Shown: piece after piece, positions 57,617 through 64,000 of the stretch
Layout: each line of letters begins with the position of its first letter
How positions within the stretch are numbered: the stretch's first letter is position 1
Source of the DNA: Rhipicephalus microplus
Taxonomy: Eukaryota > Arthropoda > Arachnida > Ixodida > Ixodidae
Reading direction: 5' to 3'
Assembly (NCBI RefSeq): GCF_043290135.1
Contig: NC_134700.1
Location: 157,992,053 to 158,056,052 of the forward strand
DNA: 64,000 nt
Translations under genes and position numbers: made by a program
Notes under the pieces: model-generated
What the model saw: the letters and a program-made list of their open reading frames with translations, nothing else
The model's database searches: none
Told to the model about the DNA's origin: nothing

Positions 57617-58127
57617 AAATTAAACCCTTCACTGCGAAGTACGAATCCTCAGCTTCATTATTTAAAGGAAAAAAAGATAATTATAATGGTTAGTTCACTA
57701 AGTATTACAGCTAGGTGGCGATAGCCGCCGCCCGATCTAGAGGGTACAGCCCCATCCATCCATCCATTCGTTCGGGCTGTCAAGGTGGATGGACGTGTTT
57801 TTTGAGCGCTCCGGATCGACTGCGCAGATAAGTGTTTTTGCATGTTTTGAGCTTGTCTTTATAATTATAAGGCAGCGGTTGAAATCTTCGTAGCACTTAT
57901 TTAATGGTACGGCTTTTTCGGGGGCCAGTCACCAGGTATTTATTACTTAGTGCGGCTGTGTGTGTTTGAATTTTTTTGTTGTTGTTTTTTTGCCACCCCG
58001 TGGGGAAGGTGCGCGTACATTGAACACGCAAATTTTTGTAGTAGAGCGTAGACTTTCTTTTTTTTTTCGTAGTGCAGGGCTCCAGTTTAGTTTTATCGAG
58101 TATAGGGACAATTGGTGTCAGAAAGGC

Positions 58128-59090
58128 ATGGTTAAAAAGACTGTAAAGTGTTCAGCATGTGGAGTGAGTTTGAAAGTGGACCCAAGCGTAGAAGCGGATG
58201 GAGAAGAGGCTGACGCGAAGTGTAGGCAATGTGAGTTCGAGGAAAAAATGGAGAAAATGATGGTTGCCCAGACTGAACTGCTGATGAGAATCGCCGAGCT
58301 CGAGACTGCGTTGGCGACAGAGCAAGAGAAAACGAGGGCAATGGGAGAAAGACTGAAGTCCGCCGAGGAAGCGCTAGCGAAGCTGAACAAAGAAGCGACC
58401 TACCGAGAAAACAGTAGGGAACCGGCAACCAGAACGGTGGAGAAGGAAAAGCAAGCAAGTTTGGAAAAAACAGGTTTAGCTGGTTCAACTGTCGCAAGGT
58501 CCAGCTTCAGCGAGGTAGTGGTGGGGCAGGGAGGGAACAAACCAGTCGGCGTCACAGGTGCAAGTAGCCCCCAGGTGCAGAACGCTCCAGCTGAAAAGTC
58601 ACAGCATGTGATAATCGTTGGGGACTCGAATTTAAATCGATGCACAGAAGCCATCAAAGAGAGGGTAAGAGGTGACAAGAGGGTTGCAGTAGGGGCGTTC
58701 CCAGGACGCAAGCTTGAAGCAGTCATGAGGCAAGCGAGCGCAAAACTCAAAACAACAGCCGATAGATGAAACCTCGTGATAATTTCAGGCGGTTTAAACG
58801 ATGTCTTGAATGAAGATACAGCAGGACTAGCAGCCACACTGGCGAAAGGCGTCGATGACATGCGCGCCACTTCTCCTAAGGTACAGGTATAGTGATATGC
58901 ACAATACCGGCGGTACCGGTGCGTGAGAGCAACCTGCAAAGAGCGGTTGTCAACGCAAACCAAGAGATATGGCGGATGAGTCGAGAGAAAGGCTTTGAGG
59001 TGGTGGAAATAAACTAAAAGGTGCATAGGGGGGGGGGTCAACAAGACAGAATTCAATTCGACGGGCGGCTAGGTCATGAGGTGGGTTGGC
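58128..59090 (+). pseudogene. LINE ORF1, esterase-type, nonsense codon (copy 3)
   Basis: Starts as in copy 2 with the Cys4 motif, coiled coil and GDSNLN block (with Val for Ala before it: IIVGDSN). TGA at 58767-58769 replaces the CGA of the other copies, a CpG-type transition, cutting the protein at 213 codons inside the SGNH domain. Additional lesions follow: an extra TA in GTACAGGTATAGTG near 58888 and a G run near 59030. Confidence 0.85.
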
Positions 59091-59144
59091 GACTTGCAGG
59101 ACGCGCAGTAGCTTTTTGGGGGGGCAAACGAGCCCTTCGGGTAC

Positions 59145-62100
59145 AGGATAGCTAGTAACGAGGAAAACAGCCAGAGAGACTCTTCGACAGGTGGTATGGG
59201 CAGATACGATTCCAAAGTGGCACCAATATCTAAGATAGGTAGGGTCCGGAGCATAAATAGACGTAGCCACGAGCGCCGAGCCAATTCAGACATAGGGTAT
59301 ATTAACATGCAGGGTGGTAGGAACAGGCTGAATTGGGGAGAGACAGAATAACAGCTAAGAGAAGAGAGGCCGATGGTATACGGTTTTGTAGAAACACATC
59401 TCAGGGACATGGAACAACCTCCGAACAATCCGGACTACGCGTGGGAATATTGTAATAGAACAGAAGGCAGTAGAAAGGGGGGTGGTATTGGGGCATTCAT
59501 TCATAAAAGCACAGACTGGCAAAGGGTCAAGCAGGAGTGCAAGGAACATTTATGGCTAAAAGGGAAAGTGGCAGGTCAAATGACACTCCTTGGTTTCGTG
59601 TACTTGTGGACGGGAGCAAAGGCAAGAGAGGAAAACCAGCCAATGGTAGAGTGTATATCAAAGGACATTCAGGAGTTAGGAAGAGAGTGCGAGATAATTA
59701 TGCTAGAAGACATGAATGCGCACATAGAAGATATAGATGGGTATACCGACCCGACAGGCAAAATGATCATGGATATGTGTGAAAGGCTTGATTTGATCAT
59801 TTGCAACAGCACCGAGAAGTGTGAAGGGCAAATAACATGGGAGGTAGGAAGGCTTCAGTTGACGATAGATTATGCACTGATGTCACATAGGATGTATGAT
59901 AAGCTCAGGGGAATGCACATAGATGAAGGGTCTCCAGAAGTCCTGGGTAGCGATCACAAACGTATCAAGCTAAGTTTTGGAAGAGCAGTGAAAGTGGGAA
60001 GGAGACAAGATGAGCAACTACAGGAAAATTTTTATCCAGAAAGGCAAATTGAAATAGCCACTAAACAAATTGAGAATGTAATCACGGAGGATAATAAGAT
60101 AGTGTGGACATACACGAATCTAATTAGACTTTTTGAGCTAGAGCTTGCTAAGACGCGTGATAAGTCAACCCGGAAAAGAAGACGCAAACCCAAAAGTTGG
60201 TGGGATGAGGAAGTTAAGAGAGCCATAGCAAAACGTCAGGAAGCCTCTAGGGAACGCAGACATACTAAGCAGCGGGGTGAACCGACAGATGATGTTGAAA
60301 GAAAATGGGCAACCTTTCTAAGCTGTAGAAGGGATGCATTTCTTCTGATCAATGAAAAGGTTAGAAGGAAGGGAGCTCAGTGGCTGGCAGAAGTACATAA
60401 AAAAGATAGAAAGACAGCTGCGAAATTTCGGAACCATCTAAACTCCCTAAGAAATGAGACGAGCCTAGAGTGGAGTTTTATAACTACAGCCCAAGGTGCT
60501 AGGCTAGAAGGGGACGAAGCTATTGAATATAAGAGAACATGGGTGATAGAAAAATTTCAACAAAGAAGTACTTTATGCACCACAATAGACAAGGACGAAT
60601 CAAGTGGTGCAATGGCTCCATTTTCACAACAAAAGTGGGAAAGGGCTGAAAAAAGGGTTCCTAGTAGTACATCAACAGGCCCAGATGGCATTCCAATTAG
60701 GCTGATAAAGACATTAGGTCCGAAGTCTAAGCAGGCTTTGAGAGAGGCAGTGAGCACAATAATAATCGATGGTGAAGTTCCCGATGAATGGAAACTTAGC
60801 AGGATGAGCATGATCTATAAAGGAAAGGGGGACAAAGCTGACGTAATCAACTACCGTCCTATAACAGTGACATCAGTGGTCTACAGGCTGGTGATGCAGA
60901 TTATGAAGGAAAGACTGCAGGCGGGGATAGAGGATGAGGGGGTGCTGGGGGAACTCTAGAATGGGTTTCGGAAACACAGGAGGTTGGAAGACAATCTGTT
61001 CTCACTGACGCAGTGCATCGAAATAGCAGAAAAGGAACACAGGCCCCTGTGGCTAGCATTTTTGGATATCAAGGGAGCGTACGATAGCGTGGTTCAAGAG
61101 GAATTGTGGGGAATACTGGACACACTAGGCGTGGAACATGTAGTCACTAATCTTTTAAAGGGTATCTATAAAGGTAACAAGGTAGTTATAAAGTGGGAAA
61201 AACAGGTATCCAAGCCTGCAGAGGTAAAACGGGGGCTTAGGCAGGGGTGTCCCCTGTCACCCTTATTAGTCATGATGTACCTACAAGGATTGGAGGCCAA
61301 ATTAGTGGGAAGTGGACTGGGCTTCAACCTCTCTTTAGTCAAACAAGGAAAAACTCATTGATCAGGCACTACCAGTATTAATGTACGCAGATGATATAGT
61401 GCTAATGGCCAACAACAAGGAAGATTTGCAGAGATTGATGGACATCTGCGGTAATGAGGGAGATAGGTTAGATTTCAGATTCAGTAAGGAAAAATCAGCA
61501 TTCATGATTTTCAATGATAACGAAGGTAGTGAGCTTAGAATACAGGAGGTTACGCTAGAGATAACAGATAAATACAAATATCTGGGCGTATGGATAAGCA
61601 ATGGGACCGAGTATCTGAGGGAACACGAAATATACGTGACGACTAAAGGTAACAGGAATGCAGCAGTGATGAAAAATAGGGCACTGTGGAAGTACAATAG
61701 GTATGATGTTGTGAGAGGAATATGGAAAGGGGTTATGGTTCCTGGGCTGACGTTCGGCAATGCGGTCTTGTGCATGAGATCAGAAGTTCAAGCAAGATTA
61801 GAAATTAAGCAACGTGGAATAGGCAGGCTTGCTTTAGGAGCTCACGGGAATACACCAAATCAGGGAGTACAAGGTGATATGGAATGGATATCATTTGAGG
61901 GCAGGGAAGCTAGCAGCAAGATAACATTTGAGAAGTGATTGAGAGAAATGGGGAAGGAGCGTTGGGCTAGGATGGTTTTCAGCTACTAGTACATGAAGAA
62001 TGTCGATACAAAATGGAGGAAGCGAACCAGGAAATTGACTGGTAAATATTAGAAAACAGCAGATGGCCAAACCAAAAAGAACTATCGGTTAAGAAGAAAG

Positions 62101-62506
62101 TGAAGGAAACGGAGACTGACATGTGGAGAATGGGCATGATTAAGAAGTCCTCACTAGAGACCTATCGAACTTTTAAGCAGGAAATTGCCAAGGAAAGGAT
62201 CTATGATAATACTCGGCGTAGTTCTTTACTGTTTGAGGCCAGGACGGGAGTACTGCGAACCAAGACATATCGGGCCAAATACGAAGGGGTAGACACAGTA
62301 TGCAGTGCGTGTGGAGAGGACGAAAAAACTGCCGAACACTTGATATAATGTTCTGTAAAGGGCTTCACCCTATAGTTCAGGATGATGGCGCTGAGTTTTT
62401 CAAAGCACTGGGGTTTAGGGATAGGGAGGGCAAAATAGACTTTAAGCGGGTAGACTTAACTAGAAGAAGGTTATCTGATTGGTGGCTAAAGTTAAGGCAC
62501 GAGTGA
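59145..62506 (+). pseudogene. LINE ORF2 with a long open endonuclease-RT segment (copy 3)
   Basis: The start codon seen in copies 1 and 2 is AGG here (59145-59147) and an early stop lies near 59348. From 59373 to 60959 the frame is open for 528 codons: endonuclease (YGFVETHLRD, DMNAHIED with Glu for Gly before it, LGSDHKRIKL), linker, and the beginning of RT (STSTGPDGIPIRLIKTLGPK, INYRPITVTSVVYRL). It ends at TAG 60957-60959. The RT core follows in pieces: 60984-61361 (AFLDIKGAYDSVVQEE, RGLRQGCPLSPLLVMMY) and, after a one-base insertion near 61350, 61381-61938 (MYADDIVLMANN). Later stops occur near 61936 and 61987. The frame ends WWLKLRHE at TGA 62504-62506, the likely ancestral stop. Confidence 0.88.
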
Positions 62507-62660
62507 AAATTAAACCCTTCACTGCAAAGTGCGAATCCTCAAACTCACTTTTTAAAGAAAAAAAATAAATCTAGGTTTTGGTTCATTAAGTATTACGGCT
62601 TAGTGGCGCTAGCCACCACCCGATCTGAAGGGTACAGCCATATCCATTCATCCATCCATT

Positions 62661-64000
62661 ATCACGGCAGCGGGCAGTACCAGCCATAACGTTGGTACCA
62701 ACCATGGTCCTTCCTCCGTGGTACCAGGTAAGCGTTCTTCATCTGCGGCCCATAGGGGCGCGGCAGTCGAGAGTTGTTCAGGGAGCCTACATACGCCGCG
62801 CCTTTGTCGTTTAGAGTGGCGACAGCAGAGTCCAAGGTTGCCTAACGGTGGCTGCGGCGGCCGCCAAACTTGACGGGCCGCCATATTGGTCCCTTAGTGC
62901 CCGCCCGACCCAGGGAGCCGGCATGCGCCGCGCCTCCGTAGGCGCGGAACAGACTATCTCTAGAACGACCTGCTTCGAAACGATTGTACGTGATTAGCGG
63001 TTATCGCCAAGAAGCTTTCCAAAAACTTCCTGCTGCTAGGAACAGTTGAGATCGCGGGATTATTCGTTTAATGCGGCATTCACGTCCTTAGTAAAAGCTT
63101 GCCAGTACCTCCTTTGGAGGCACTAGCTGCACGTAGAAGCGCGGAAATGGCCGGGGATTTTATGTCGCCTTGCTTCGCCGTCGTTCTTAACCCGGAAAGG
63201 TTCTGTGTTTAGGTAATTGCACGATGACGCCTGATTAGAGAGACAGTAATTTCATTTTCAGTTTTGGTTTTTGCCTTTTATATCATTTTAATTGTTTTGG
63301 CACTATTACCCTTTTATTTATTATGCACTATTATTCAATTACGCATTTTTGTGCAGATACAAGGCACTACATGTTATTAGGTTACCCCGCAAATGCTTCA
63401 GCATATAAAATATCGCTGTGGTAGTAAAGTTTCTGATACAAGAAAAATGGCCCTCACAGACTAAACCACTGTTGCCCATAGAACCTGCCCAGCCTATGCT
63501 TGAATCGTTCTGCCCATACTGGGCACGTGCTCAATGTGTAATTTAACATGTTTACACACACTAACAAAAATACTGTTGAGGTGGCAACACAAAATATTAC
63601 ATCTATGGCTGAACATCCAAGTCATCATGCCTTGTAGCGTACTTTTATTACACGCATAAAGCAAGACAAAATTCACGTAAAATTATTTTATTGCACTGCT
63701 TGCGTGACATGCAGATGCCCCTTTCTTGAACAACAGGCGTACATGGGAAATACAACAAACACACAAAGTAAATGTGTCCGAGCTAATAAAGGCATCGAAT
63801 TTTAAGAAGCACTTTATGTAGCAGGCTAATGCATGTAAAAGTGATATCACTCATTTGTGACTTTTTTCCGATGGAGCTGTTGAAAAAAAACTGAACACAC
63901 AGGCAACGAGCAAGATTAAAGCCCAGATGGGCTACACAGGTGGACAATGCTGATGAGACCAACGCAGAGATAACTAATGAAAGAAAAAGCAAGTAGAGAA
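62661..64000. other. No recognised gene; diverged direct repeat inside
   Basis: After the last ATCC tail the sequence is unrelated to the LINEs. CAGGGAGCCTACATACGCCG (near 62778) and CAGGGAGCCGGCATGCGCCG (near 62911) are a diverged direct repeat about 132 bp apart in a GC-rich stretch. From 63240 on the sequence is A/T-rich with only short, unsupported open frames. Confidence 0.45.

Larger units (their letters stand above)
52884..57768 (+). mobile_element. CR1-group-like LINE, tandem copy 2 (recombinant)
   Basis: 4885 bp, same layout as copy 1. Up to 53661 it carries the variants of copy 3 (GGTGGGGCAGGG, then T at 53661). From 53733 it carries the variants of copy 1 (ATCGCCGGGG where copy 3 has ATCGTTGGGG) and then shares all copy-1 lesions to its end. 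It is therefore a hybrid. Its flanks are the ATCC tails of copies 1 and 2, with no other target sequence. Confidence 0.93.
57769..62660 (+). mobile_element. CR1-group-like LINE, tandem copy 3
   Basis: 4.89 kb, ending in TATCCATTCATCCATCCATT. The 5' 780 bp or so matches copy 2; after 58616 it carries its own substitutions and lesions. The 3' hairpin is perfect here (GTGGCGCTAGCCAC, about 62603-62616). It retains the longest uninterrupted ORF2 segment of the three long copies, so it is the best template for the family's ORF2. Confidence 0.92.

Noticed and set aside
47994..62660. Interpretation as a tandem host gene family (esterase-like)
   Set aside because: The SGNH domain is part of LINE ORF1, followed each time by endonuclease and RT and an ATCC tail; no introns or host flanks.
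63494..63992. Short minus-strand frames near the right edge
   Set aside because: 60-69 codons in A/T-rich sequence without homology or context.

Overview
This is a eukaryotic, very transposon-rich window, most likely from an ixodid (hard) tick. The assignment rests on recognising the repeats rather than on a host marker gene: a Mutator-like transposase family, RNase H-bearing and esterase-bearing LINEs, a pogo/Tigger derivative and short dispersed repeats that all resemble elements common in tick genomes. There is no operon-like organisation. Most long open frames belong to mobile elements.

Left part (1-27000). Two candidate exons of one unidentified host gene on the + strand lie at 3196-3309 and 20277-20483, the second being a Gln/Ser/Pro-rich terminal exon. 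Their phases match across about 17 kb filled with insertions. These are Mutator-like (MULE) copies (578-2484, 11759-13481, 16003-18970, plus a terminal scrap at 1-57), a pogo/Tigger deletion derivative (4448-5551, TA target), and a young LTR element (5679-10915, 5-bp target duplication TAGGC) that carries gag and protease but no reverse transcriptase. Downstream of the terminal exon, 20484-27016 is T-rich and has no recognisable gene.

Middle part (27000-45500). This holds a SINE-like fragment, two copies of a short dispersed repeat, a near-perfect 230-bp palindrome (30839-31068), a Ty3/gypsy element with identical 163-165-bp LTRs and an intact pol but a damaged gag (31265-36321), and a full-length RNase H-type LINE on the minus strand. 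The LINE (36516-42276) has an exact 13-bp target duplication; its ORF1 has one frameshift and its ORF2 three nonsense codons.

Right part (45500-62660). A 5'-truncated minus-strand LINE scrap is followed by four LINE units in the same orientation, head to tail, each joined at an ATCC-repeat tail: one 5'-truncated relative (46241-47988) and three 4.9-kb copies (47994-52883, 52884-57768, 57769-62660). ORF1 of the long copies has a Cys4 motif, a coiled coil and an SGNH/GDSL esterase-like domain, as in CR1-group LINEs; ORF2 has an APE-type endonuclease and reverse transcriptase. The middle copy is a hybrid: its 5' end matches the third copy and its remainder matches the first copy, including shared inactivating mutations. 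That is the signature of unequal crossing-over between tandem LINEs, with the breakpoint inside about 70 bp. The last 1.3 kb has no recognised gene.

The most interesting objects are the gag-protease-only LTR element, the recombinant tandem LINE array and the palindrome. All are read by eye; no alignment or database search was run.
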